From assembly GCA_036562565.1 (NCBI GenBank), contig DATCJY010000058.1, positions 1-36,323 of the forward strand: a DNA stretch of 36,323 nucleotides, in the 5' to 3' direction. Made by a program: the position numbers and the translations under genes. This document shows, piece after piece, positions 9,016 through 16,339 of the stretch; position 1 is the stretch's first letter; every line of letters begins with the position of its first letter. The stretch is from DATCJY01 sp036562565 (lineage in GTDB: Bacteria > Bacteroidota > Bacteroidia > Flavobacteriales_D > Sanyastnellaceae). A model generated the notes under the pieces. The model saw nothing but the letters and a program-made list of their open reading frames with translations, had not been told where the DNA came from and searched no databases.

Positions 9016-10821
9016 ATGAGCGCAACTATAGAAAATACGCACAACGATCATTCACACGATCACGCTCATGGTCATCATCACCATGAAGAGAGCTGGATAT
9101 CTAAGTATATCTTCTCTCAGGATCATAAAATGATCTCTAAGCAGTTCCTTATAACTGCCATGTTTATGGGCGTAATAGCAGTCATGCTATCCATTTTCTT
9201 CCGTCTTCAATTGGGCTGGCCGGGTGAGAACTTCGAGATATTGAATTTCTTCCTCGGTGATAAATGGGCTCCGGACGGTATTCTCGATAGAAACGCCTAC
9301 CTCGCAATGGTAACAATACACGGTACCATCATGGTATTCTTCGTGTTGACCGGTGGCCTTTCCGGTACATTCGCCAACTTGCTTATTCCATTGCAAATTG
9401 GTGCGCGCGATATGGCCAGCGGATTCCTCAACATGATTTCATACTGGCTGTTCTTCATCTCCAGTGTTATCATGGTATGCTCTCTCTTTGTTGAGGGCGG
9501 TGCTGCCGGCGGTGGTTGGACAGTTTATCCTCCGTTGTCTGCCTTGCCTCAGGCTATGCCAGGTTCCGGTACCGGTATGACCCTGTGGTTGATTTCCATG
9601 ATTTTCTTCGTAGCATCATCTTTGATTGGTGGTTTGAACTATGTGGTTACCATTATCAACTTGCGCACAAAAGGGATGTCCATGACACGTCTTCCTTTGA
9701 CAGTGTGGGCTCTTCTTGTGACTGCAATTCTTGGTATCCTTTCGTTCCCTGTACTTGTATCAGCGGTTGTTCTTTTGATTATGGACCGCAGCATGGGTAC
9801 TGCGTTCTACCTCTCTGATATCTTCATCCAAGGTGAAGCATTAGATGTAACCGGTGGTTCTCCGCTTCTCTACCAACACTTGTTCTGGTTCCTTGGTCAC
9901 CCAGAGGTATATATCGTTCTTCTTCCAGCACTTGGTATTTCTTCTGAAATCATTGCTACCAACTCGCGCAAACCAATCTTCGGTTACAAAGCGATGGTGG
10001 GCTCTATCCTTGCAATCGGTTTCTTATCCTTCATCGTATGGGGGCACCACATGTATGTAACCGGTATGAACCCGTTCCTCGGTTCCGTATTCGTGTTCAC
10101 AACCTTGTTGATTGCAATTCCATCAGCGGTGAAAGCATTTAACTATATCACTACGCTGTATCGTGGTAATATCCGCTTCACCCCGGCTATGTTGTTCTCC
10201 GTAGGTCTTGTGTCTACATTCGTTACCGGTGGTTTGACTGGTATCATCTTGGCAGACTCTGCCTTGGACGTGAACGTACACGACACTTACTTCGTAGTGG
10301 CTCACTTCCACATCGTAATGGGATTGTCAGCTATCTTCGGTATGCTCGGTGGTGTTTATCACTGGTTCCCGAAAATGTTCGGTCGTATGATGAACAACAA
10401 ATTGGGTTATGCTCACTTCTGGCTTACTTTGATTAGTGGTTACGGTGTGTTCTTTCCAATGCACTTCATCGGTTTGGCCGGTGCTCCAAGACGTTATTAC
10501 GATTACTCTGAATTCCCATTCTTGGATTGGGTAATGGACTTGAATCCGGTGATTTCAACTTTTGCAATCATCGGTGGTGCCGCTCAGTTGCTCTTTATCT
10601 TCAACTTCTTCCACAGTGCATTCTACGGAAGAAAAGCTACTCAAAACCCATGGCAGTCCAATACTTTGGAATGGACTACTCCGGTAGAACACATCCACGG
10701 CAACTGGCCCGGTGCTCTTCCTGAAGTTCACCGTTGGGCTTATGACTACAACAACCCAGAGCGTGAAGAGGAATTTGTTCCACAAAACGTTCCGCTCAAG
10801 CCGGGTGAACATGGCCACTAA
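9016..10821 (+). CDS. coxA: Cytochrome c oxidase subunit I (heme-copper oxidase, type A1)
   Basis: 601 residues, about twelve transmembrane helices. All redox ligands are present: His102 and His432 for the low-spin heme, His295 (cross-linked to Tyr299 in the family), His344 and His345 for CuB, and His430 for the high-spin heme. The glutamate of the D pathway is kept (GHPEVYI, Glu297), as are the K-pathway lysine (IPSAVKAF) and the D-pathway entrance (GARDMA), so this is an A1-type proton pump. The N-terminus is histidine-rich: nine His in residues 9-23. Subunit III is neither fused nor adjacent, so coxC and coxD must be elsewhere. The gene ends the operon, just before a terminator. Confidence 0.96.
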   Translation: MSATIENTHNDHSHDHAHGHHHHEESWISKYIFSQDHKMISKQFLITAMFMGVIAVMLSIFFRLQLGWPGENFEILNFFLGDKWAPDGILDRNAYLAMVTIHGTIMVFFVLTGGLSGTFANLLIPLQIGARDMASGFLNMISYWLFFISSVIMVCSLFVEGGAAGGGWTVYPPLSALPQAMPGSGTGMTLWLISMIFFVASSLIGGLNYVVTIINLRTKGMSMTRLPLTVWALLVTAILGILSFPVLVSAVVLLIMDRSMGTAFYLSDIFIQGEALDVTGGSPLLYQHLFWFLGHPEVYIVLLPALGISSEIIATNSRKPIFGYKAMVGSILAIGFLSFIVWGHHMYVTGMNPFLGSVFVFTTLLIAIPSAVKAFNYITTLYRGNIRFTPAMLFSVGLVSTFVTGGLTGIILADSALDVNVHDTYFVVAHFHIVMGLSAIFGMLGGVYHWFPKMFGRMMNNKLGYAHFWLTLISGYGVFFPMHFIGLAGAPRRYYDYSEFPFLDWVMDLNPVISTFAIIGGAAQLLFIFNFFHSAFYGRKATQNPWQSNTLEWTTPVEHIHGNWPGALPEVHRWAYDYNNPEREEEFVPQNVPLKPGEHGH

Positions 10822-10850
10822 GAAGTTTTTTAAAACTTGAAATATCGAAG

Positions 10851-10877
10851 AAGGCTATCCGTTAGGGTAGCCTTTTT
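10851..10877 (+). terminator. Rho-independent terminator of the act-cox operon
   Basis: A 10-base stem with one G-U wobble (AAGGCTATCC / GGGTAGCCTT) closes a GTTA loop and runs into a T tract. It lies 30 bases after coxA and before the next start, and I see no comparable hairpin earlier in the operon. Confidence 0.85.
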
Positions 10878-10921
10878 CATTGGCTTATTTCTTCGCTCAT
10901 TTATCACAATATTTTAGCTGT

Positions 10922-11275
10922 ATGAACATTGAAGATTTCAGAGCCTATTGTCTGTCGAAAGAAGGAGTAACTGAGGAGACTCCGTTCGGTCCGGAAACCC
11001 TTGTTTTCAAAGTGCTGGGCAAAGTGTTTGCACTGATGGATATCGACTCGTTCGACTCAGTGAATTTGAAGTGCGATCCGGAGTGGGCAGTTGAGCTCAG
11101 GGAACTATATGCAGGTATTAACGGTGGCTACCATATGAATAAGAAACACTGGAATACCGTTCGTACCGATGGAAGCGTTCCCATTGATCTTTTCTACAAG
11201 TTGGTAGATCACAGTTACGATATGGTAGTGCGCGGTTTACCCAAAAAGGTACGTTCAAAACTTAATGGTTATTAA
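10922..11275 (+). CDS. MmcQ/YjbR family protein
   Basis: 117 residues starting MNIEDFRAYC, matching the MmcQ/YjbR family (CyaY-like alpha/beta fold, sometimes described as DNA-binding; function not established). Family hallmarks seen are TEETPFGPETLVFKV near the N-terminus, the KVFALMDID strand, and the GYHMNKKHWNTV segment followed by a short helix ending in LPKKVR. A TTG at 10880 is open in frame, but it overlaps the terminator of the previous operon, so the ATG at 10922 is chosen. The length is normal for the family. It is followed by a conserved hypothetical gene after 56 bases. Confidence 0.85.
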   Translation: MNIEDFRAYCLSKEGVTEETPFGPETLVFKVLGKVFALMDIDSFDSVNLKCDPEWAVELRELYAGINGGYHMNKKHWNTVRTDGSVPIDLFYKLVDHSYDMVVRGLPKKVRSKLNGY

Positions 11276-11331
11276 CGCAGTCCGGCTGGAGGAAAGAATA
11301 TTTTTGGAAAAACTAATTAGCATTTACAACT

Positions 11332-12144
11332 ATGTATGAGCCTATTAAATATAAGCGCCTCAGAGAAATCGTAAAAGAATTGGGTGCTAAGTTGGAAAAA
11401 TTGCACGAAGGCAAATTATCCAAAGCGGACCTAGAGAACCTCACGGAGGAGAGCCGCGAACTTTATGAGCGTTTGGTAGTGCTTCGTTTTAAGGCTTTTC
11501 AAGAAGAAGTAAATGCAGAATCAAAAACTCCAACCGCACATCGGCAAGAGAATGAGGCTCCTGTTGCCGAAGAGACAAACACAATCATGGAAGTCCCGGC
11601 TATGAAGATGGAGGAGGCTCCATCCATTGAGCCATTCTCTTTCCGCTTGGATCCGGTTGAAAAGCCGGAACCAGTAGCCACTCAAGTTTCTCTGATAGAT
11701 GCCATTGAGGAGGTTGTAAAAGAAGCAGAACAACAAAGAGTAGAAGAACAGCCCCCTGTGGCAGTTAATTCTCAAATCCAATCTTCTCAACGCCCAGGAG
11801 AAATGCTTACGCTCAATGACAAAATGAAGCAGACAGCACCTGAGAATTTTTATGAGAAACTCTCCAAAACCATTGAGAAGAAAGAAACTTTCAATGACAA
11901 ACTCGAACAATCTTCTATTCCTGATTTGAAACGTGCTATTTCATTAAATCAACGCTTTCAATTCTCCAAAGAGTTGTTCAAAGGCAACAACCAGGAATAT
12001 GAATTGGCCATTGAAAGACTCAATACTACTACACGTGAAGACGCCATGAAGCAATTGGAAGCATTGCGCAGCAAGTACCAATGGAGCGAGAATTCACCGG
12101 TTGCTTCTGACTTTGTGGAGTTGGTGGAAAGAAGGTATCTATAA
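11332..12144 (+). CDS. Conserved hypothetical protein, coiled-coil N-terminus and conserved C-terminal domain
   Basis: 270 residues; I do not recognise a function. It has three parts. Residues 1-60 are a charged helical region (a probable coiled coil). Residues 60-150 are an acidic, Pro/Glu-rich low-complexity linker. Residues 150-270 form a compact helical domain with the segment SLNQRFQFSKELFKG, followed by AIERLN and ending in FVELVERRYL. I recall similar C-terminal segments in hypothetical proteins of other Bacteroidota. No signal peptide or membrane helix is seen, so it is probably cytoplasmic. It sits 18 bases upstream of rsmI in the same frame, so the two are likely co-transcribed. Confidence 0.8.
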   Translation: MYEPIKYKRLREIVKELGAKLEKLHEGKLSKADLENLTEESRELYERLVVLRFKAFQEEVNAESKTPTAHRQENEAPVAEETNTIMEVPAMKMEEAPSIEPFSFRLDPVEKPEPVATQVSLIDAIEEVVKEAEQQRVEEQPPVAVNSQIQSSQRPGEMLTLNDKMKQTAPENFYEKLSKTIEKKETFNDKLEQSSIPDLKRAISLNQRFQFSKELFKGNNQEYELAIERLNTTTREDAMKQLEALRSKYQWSENSPVASDFVELVERRYL

Positions 12145-12162
12145 GGTCATAATTTTAGAAGC

Positions 12163-12831
12163 TTGAAACTTACATTGGTGCCAACCCCCATAGGGAATCT
12201 GGAGGATATCACGTTGCGTGCCATCCGCGTCCTGAAGGAGTGTGATTTCATTTTGGCTGAGGATACACGCGAAACGAAAAAACTACTGGCCCATTTTTCC
12301 ATTGATAAACCCATCCAGAGCTACCATCAGCACAATGAGCACAAGGTTGTGGAGGGGTTAGTGGACAAAATCCGTCACAGCAATCAAGTGGTATTGGTCA
12401 CCGATGCCGGCACTCCAGGAATCAGTGACCCCGGCTTTCTTTTGGTACGCGAATGCATCAAAAACAATATTGTAGTAGAATGCTTGCCCGGGCCAACGGC
12501 TTTTGTGCCGGCTATTGTGGTTAGTGGTCTGCCATGCGAGGCGTTCGTTTATGAAGGTTTTCTGCCCCATAAGAAAGGACGTGAAACGCGTATTAAGAAA
12601 ATTGCAGTTTCCGAGTACACCACTGTCTTATATGAAAGCCCGCACCGCCTCATCAAATGCCTCGAGCAACTGATACAATTTTGCGGTCCCGATAGGAAAT
12701 GTTCTGTCAGCCGTGAAATATCTAAGAAATATGAAGAAACCGTGCGCGGAACATTGGCGGAGGTCTTGCACCACTTCAACACACATGAGATAAGAGGTGA
12801 ATTCGTGGTGGTCGTAGCAGGTGCTGAATAA
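12163..12831 (+). CDS. rsmI: 16S rRNA (cytidine1402-2'-O)-methyltransferase RsmI
   Basis: 222 residues of the tetrapyrrole-methylase-fold family. The N-terminus LVPTPIGNLEDITLRA, the AEDTRETKKLL segment, the SAM-binding VTDAGTPGISDPG loop and LPGPTAFVPA are diagnostic of RsmI. It 2'-O-methylates C1402 of 16S rRNA in the decoding centre. The start is a TTG: the preceding in-frame codons run back to the stop of the upstream gene (12142-12144) without an ATG, and the first residues after the TTG fit the family exactly. The length is slightly short for RsmI, lacking the C-terminal extension seen in some relatives. Confidence 0.95.
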   Translation: MKLTLVPTPIGNLEDITLRAIRVLKECDFILAEDTRETKKLLAHFSIDKPIQSYHQHNEHKVVEGLVDKIRHSNQVVLVTDAGTPGISDPGFLLVRECIKNNIVVECLPGPTAFVPAIVVSGLPCEAFVYEGFLPHKKGRETRIKKIAVSEYTTVLYESPHRLIKCLEQLIQFCGPDRKCSVSREISKKYEETVRGTLAEVLHHFNTHEIRGEFVVVVAGAE

Positions 12832-12917
12832 GCACTGACACGACCGGTCTAAAAGAAAAATCGAAAAAAATATTTAGTTATAAAGTATTGTGTAATAGTG
12901 TTTAAGGCTGTTGGAGC

Positions 12918-12939
12918 AAACTTTTTTTGAAAAAAGTTT
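12918..12939. promoter_or_regulatory. Perfect A/T-tract inverted repeat before the plug-domain gene
   Basis: AAACTTTTTT and AAAAAAGTTT form a 10-base perfect inverted repeat around a two-base TG centre, about 60 bases before the start at 12998. Such a symmetric site may be an operator or bent DNA. It is too A/T-rich to be a good terminator for rsmI. Confidence 0.35.
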
Positions 12940-12949
12940 CATTTCGTTT

Positions 12950-12967
12950 GTGGAATTTTTATTCCAC
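12950..12967 (+). promoter_or_regulatory. Hairpin GTGGAAT-TTTT-ATTCCAC in the leader of the plug-domain gene
   Basis: A perfect 7-base stem with a TTTT loop sits 30 bases before the ATG at 12998 and 11 bases after the previous inverted repeat. It may be a 5' leader structure controlling stability or translation. It has no T tract after it. Confidence 0.4.
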
Positions 12968-12997
12968 CGGCATCTTATATATCGAATACACATTACA

Positions 12998-13717
12998 ATG
13001 AACAAACAAGTAATCTGCACCGCACTCGCAGTATTGTTTGTAACCTGCATCAAAGCCCAAAGCTTTGGTGAGATCCGAGGAAAAGTTCTCGGTGAAGACA
13101 AAGAGTTGATTTATGGAGCCTTAGTCGTGGTTGACAACGGAATTGATCAAGTGGCAACCACAACTGGAGACGATGGAGTTTATCGAGTTAAACCCTTGCG
13201 TCCCGGTAAGTATGATGTGAGAATCACAGCTGTCGGTAGAGATACCGTATGGATTACCGGTGTCCGGGTGGATGCCGATAAGACCAATATGTTGAAAGAC
13301 GCAGTTCTTGGTTTTTATGCATATCAAACGGGAGGTGTAGTGATAACCGAATATTCGCGTCCCCTTCTTTATAAGGGAGGAGATCATCTTCAGACTTGGG
13401 AAGCGGATGATTTAAAAAATCTTCCGACAGCCAATGGAGGTAAAATCTCAGACATCGTCAAGACTATGTCCTCAGATATCAAAGTCGGCCCGCAGGGTGG
13501 GCTTAGTATCAGAGGAAGCCGTGAAGGAGGAGTGCTCTATTTCGTGGATGGTGTGAAAATACGAGACACGGATGTAGTAGTACCCAGTAGCGGCATAGGG
13601 AGTGTATCGGTTTACACGGGCGGAATTCCCGCAAAATATGGCGACACTACGGCAGGTGTTGTGATCGTGGAAACCAAAAGTTATTTGGAAGAATATTATA
13701 AAAAGCTCAATCAGTAA
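12998..13717 (+). CDS. Secreted carboxypeptidase-regulatory-like plus TonB plug-domain protein (no barrel)
   Basis: 239 residues from the ATG at 12998. It has a signal peptide (to about residue 21, ending IKAQ), then a beta-sandwich CarboxypepD_reg-like domain (IRGKVLGEDKELIYGALVVV through ITAVGRDTVWITGVRV), then a TonB-receptor plug-like region (ISDIVKTMSSDIKV, GLSIRGSREGGVLYFVDGVK, VSVYTGGIPAKYGDTTAGVV). The protein stops after the plug, with no 500-plus-residue barrel, and a terminator follows 45 bases later, so this is not a frameshifted receptor. Such stand-alone plug proteins could pair with another outer-membrane barrel or act in signalling. The reading frame is open farther upstream, but the signal peptide fixes the start. 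Confidence 0.85.
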   Translation: MNKQVICTALAVLFVTCIKAQSFGEIRGKVLGEDKELIYGALVVVDNGIDQVATTTGDDGVYRVKPLRPGKYDVRITAVGRDTVWITGVRVDADKTNMLKDAVLGFYAYQTGGVVITEYSRPLLYKGGDHLQTWEADDLKNLPTANGGKISDIVKTMSSDIKVGPQGGLSIRGSREGGVLYFVDGVKIRDTDVVVPSSGIGSVSVYTGGIPAKYGDTTAGVVIVETKSYLEEYYKKLNQ

Positions 13718-13762
13718 GTTGATTGTTTTTAGTGATAATTTCGTTTAGGTTAAGGAAAAACA

Positions 13763-13797
13763 AAAGCGGCAGGCTAACGTGAATGCCGCTTTTTTTT
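13763..13797 (+). terminator. Rho-independent terminator after the plug-domain gene
   Basis: A 9-base perfect stem AAAGCGGCA / TGCCGCTTT with a 12-base loop runs into a T tract. It separates the plug-domain gene from the sigma factor gene. Confidence 0.88.
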
Positions 13798-13807
13798 ATC
13801 CCTTTAA

Positions 13808-13834
13808 TTGAGAAGCCTTTCGAATTTATTTTTG
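13808..13834 (+). promoter_or_regulatory. Candidate Bacteroidota promoter for the sigma/anti-sigma pair
   Basis: TATTTTTG at 13827-13834 matches the Bacteroidota -7 consensus TAnnTTTG exactly. A TTG at 13808-13810 is a possible -33 element with a short 16-base spacer. The start codon follows 24 bases later. It lies directly after a terminator, where a promoter is expected. Confidence 0.45.
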
Positions 13835-13858
13835 CCTGATCTTTAAGACTAACCGAAA

Positions 13859-14434
13859 TTGTTTTTTAAGAAGAAAATATCGAACCTGACAGATAACGAG
13901 CTGCTTGAGAAATACAGGCAGGACGGGAAATCTGTATGGTTGGGTGAGCTATATAACCGCTACAGCCACTTGGTGTTCGGTTTGTGTTTGAAATACCTCA
14001 AAGATGAAGAGTCTGCAAAGGATGCGGTGCTCAACATTTTTGAAAAACTGATAGTGGAGTTGCGCGACAGGGAAGTGGCAACATTTCAGCACTGGTTATA
14101 TGCAGTGAGCAAAAACCATTGCCTGATGATATTGCGAAATGAAGGTCGCGAAGCGAAACGCAAAGTGGTATATCACCATGAAATCAGTGCTCACGTGGTA
14201 GAGGCACACGACATCCTCAGCCACTCGCAAATGCGTGAAGCCGGCTTGCTCCGGTTGGAGGCCGCTATTCAACGCTTGAACGATGAACAACGTGAGTGCA
14301 TCACGCTTTTCTATTTAAAAGAAAAGAGTTATAAGGAAATTGTGGAAGCAACGGGTTATAACATGGGAGAAGTAAAATCTCATTTGCAAAACGGAAGACG
14401 AAACCTTAGACTAATACTGGAAGCTACAAAATGA
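13859..14434 (+). CDS. ECF-type RNA polymerase sigma factor
   Basis: 191 residues. Region 2 covers about residues 25-95 (LYNRYSHLVFGLCLKYLKDEESAKDAV, then WLYAVSKNHCLMILR) and region 4 about residues 130-190 (RLNDEQRECITLFYLKEKSY with the helix-turn-helix GYNMGEVKSHLQNGRRNL). There is no sigma region 1 or 3, so it belongs to the extracytoplasmic-function group. The start is a TTG: a TAA in frame at 13850-13852 blocks any upstream start and no ATG lies near the conserved N-terminus. Its last four bases (ATGA) overlap the next gene, the usual layout for a sigma factor and its membrane regulator. The regulon is unknown. Confidence 0.92.
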   Translation: MFFKKKISNLTDNELLEKYRQDGKSVWLGELYNRYSHLVFGLCLKYLKDEESAKDAVLNIFEKLIVELRDREVATFQHWLYAVSKNHCLMILRNEGREAKRKVVYHHEISAHVVEAHDILSHSQMREAGLLRLEAAIQRLNDEQRECITLFYLKEKSYKEIVEATGYNMGEVKSHLQNGRRNLRLILEATK

Positions 14435-15636
14435 AGAAGAATTTAGACCATAGTGCATTGCCCTCGGTGGAGGAAATACGCCTTTATCACGAAGGCAAGT
14501 TGTCTCCCCATCGTGCGCATGAAATAGAGCTAATAGCGGAGGAGAATCCTATGCTTGGTGATGCCTTGGAAGGGTTCAATTCATTTCCTGTGTTTGATGC
14601 TGTTCCCGGTATTAGTGCTGCAGTTTCACAGCAAGCAGCTTCCGGTGTGGCTGCAAGTGGTAAAGTTGCAGCAGTAGTTTCTAATACAGGTTCTGCATGG
14701 TGGCACCTCAACGGATGGATTCTTGGACTGGGTATTGGAGTTTCGGCTGCTGTTGTTACAGTATCACTTACCGATGATAGCGATAAGTCCGTTACCCAAA
14801 AAGTAACTGTGGAACAATCCATTGCATCCACCATTGAGACTGAACAACCGGAAGAAATAATTCCTCACACATCTGAATCTCCTGAAAACGAGACGGTGGC
14901 TGAGCCCGCTCAAGCCGGAACTACTCCTTCTGTGCTGCAAATAGGAGATACAAACAGTTCCCAAACTTCTTCAGCACAGTACGAAAGGATAGTAAGAAAT
15001 ACTCCGGAGGCTATCCATGAATTCATTCCAACAAGATCTATAGAACCGATTAATCCACAAAACTTGCTGTCTAACATTGAGACAGATAAGAATTTGAAAG
15101 TGGAGAATACAACGCTTGTGGCTGTTGCCATGGTTACTATTCAAAACCATCGCGTTGCAGACTATAGCGAATTGAGAACAAGAACATTTGAACCCATCAA
15201 ACTCGAAGAACTCGGATTGCCGGCTAATTATGCGGACTATGAAGTAAAGCAACAAATACGCATGGAGAATGATGGGGAAGTTGGCATTCCTTATCTACTG
15301 TATGTGGAGCAATGCCTTCTTGCCTTCAAGAACGAGGAATATAAGACTGCTATCAAAGGGTTTAATCGCATACTTTCTCAATACGAAGACGATATCAACG
15401 CTCAATTCTATGGAGCGATGAGTTATTACCGCAATGATCAGCCCGTTCTGGCATTGCAACTTTTTGAAAAGGCTGAGAAAAATACCATCACCTCTTTCCG
15501 GGAGGAAATAATGTTCTATAAAGCCAAGTGTTTAAAGATGCTCAATCGAACAGAGGAGTCAACACCTTTGTTTGAGGAAGTCATCCGGAAAAATGGTTTT
15601 TATAGGCAACAGGCGGAGAAGGAACTACAAGATTAG
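14431..15636 (+). CDS. Membrane-anchored putative anti-sigma factor with C-terminal TPR domain
   Basis: 401 residues. A cytoplasmic N-terminal part (PSVEEIRLYHEGKLSPHRAHEIE, then NPMLGDALEGF) resembles the short helical N-termini of Bacteroidota anti-sigma proteins and lacks the zinc-binding His/Cys set. One transmembrane helix follows at about residues 93-113. After it come a long Thr/Glu/Pro-rich linker and, from about residue 285, helical repeats of TPR type (AFKNEEYKTAIKGFNRIL, then FYGAMSYYRNDQPVLALQLFEKA). Overlap with the sigma gene supports the pairing. The extracytoplasmic TPR part could sense a periplasmic partner. The anti-sigma role is inference from context; the TPR fold is seen. 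Confidence 0.82.
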   Translation: MKKNLDHSALPSVEEIRLYHEGKLSPHRAHEIELIAEENPMLGDALEGFNSFPVFDAVPGISAAVSQQAASGVAASGKVAAVVSNTGSAWWHLNGWILGLGIGVSAAVVTVSLTDDSDKSVTQKVTVEQSIASTIETEQPEEIIPHTSESPENETVAEPAQAGTTPSVLQIGDTNSSQTSSAQYERIVRNTPEAIHEFIPTRSIEPINPQNLLSNIETDKNLKVENTTLVAVAMVTIQNHRVADYSELRTRTFEPIKLEELGLPANYADYEVKQQIRMENDGEVGIPYLLYVEQCLLAFKNEEYKTAIKGFNRILSQYEDDINAQFYGAMSYYRNDQPVLALQLFEKAEKNTITSFREEIMFYKAKCLKMLNRTEESTPLFEEVIRKNGFYRQQAEKELQD

Positions 15637-15718
15637 TAGGCATTATTTTTTCAATTGTCATATAGCCGGTTGGAGATTTCAATAACTTGCCCTCCAACTT
15701 CGATATCGACTTCGTGCT

Positions 15719-16153
15719 ATGTCATCACAACAATCTTCTGCCAGTCCTACGCAAATAGTAGCCTCCATGATGGCACGTGATTACCATTCTCAATGGTTGG
15801 GCCTTCAAATAGAGCAAGTGGATTATGGCTACTGTAAGCTGAATTTTCGTGTAAGGCGGGATATGCTGAACGGATTTGCTACCATTCATGGCGGAATGTT
15901 GTTTGCTGCTTCCGATTCAGCTTTCGCATTTGCTTGTAATTCCTATGGAAACGTGACTGTTGCGCTGGATGTAAACATATCCTATGTGCGTCCGGCAAAA
16001 GAGGGCGAGCAATTGACCGTTGAGGCTAAGGAGTTGCACCGAGGCAACAGGACGGGCTTTTATGAAGTGAAGTGCTTTAATGAGTCAGGAGAATTGGTGA
16101 GCATCTTCAAAGGGACTGCTTACCAAACTTCCAAACAGCATGAGGTGCAGTGA
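15719..16153 (+). CDS. paaI: PaaI-type hotdog-fold acyl-CoA thioesterase
   Basis: 144 residues of the hotdog fold. The central helix region NGFATIHGGMLF (51-62), Asp66 and the FACNSYG segment match hydroxyphenylacetyl-CoA thioesterase PaaI closely, including the His-Gly-Gly motif and the acidic residue used in catalysis. It hydrolyses aryl-CoA thioesters released in phenylacetate breakdown. No other paa genes are in the window, so here it may be a general salvage thioesterase; the symbol is a family-level assignment. It starts 82 bases after the TPR protein gene. Confidence 0.85.
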   Translation: MSSQQSSASPTQIVASMMARDYHSQWLGLQIEQVDYGYCKLNFRVRRDMLNGFATIHGGMLFAASDSAFAFACNSYGNVTVALDVNISYVRPAKEGEQLTVEAKELHRGNRTGFYEVKCFNESGELVSIFKGTAYQTSKQHEVQ

Positions 16154-16285
16154 CTTATTTAGATAAAAAAATCATATTTATTGCTTTTCAAAGCATCGTT
16201 GTGATTCGGAAAACCCTGCTGTAATGAGGTTTTTTTTGAACATTGGCACTTCTAGCTTTTATTTGACCACTTAATTCAAAATGCA

Positions 16286-16315
16286 TTTGACCCAGAGGTG
16301 TTCCTCTTACATTTG
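16286..16315 (+). promoter_or_regulatory. Bacteroidota-type promoter of the M43 metalloprotease gene
   Basis: TTTG at 16286-16289 and TACATTTG at 16308-16315 match the -33 (TTTG) and -7 (TAnnTTTG) elements, separated by 18 bases. The ATG lies 24 bases after the -7 box, giving a short leader. This is the best promoter match in the window. Confidence 0.65.
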
Positions 16316-16339
16316 TGACTTAAAATATTTGATTCAATT

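Noticed and set aside
15669..15698. Inverted repeat GTTGGAG ... CTCCAAC before the thioesterase gene as a terminator
   Set aside because: The loop is 16 bases and no T tract follows; it may be a weak leader structure only.
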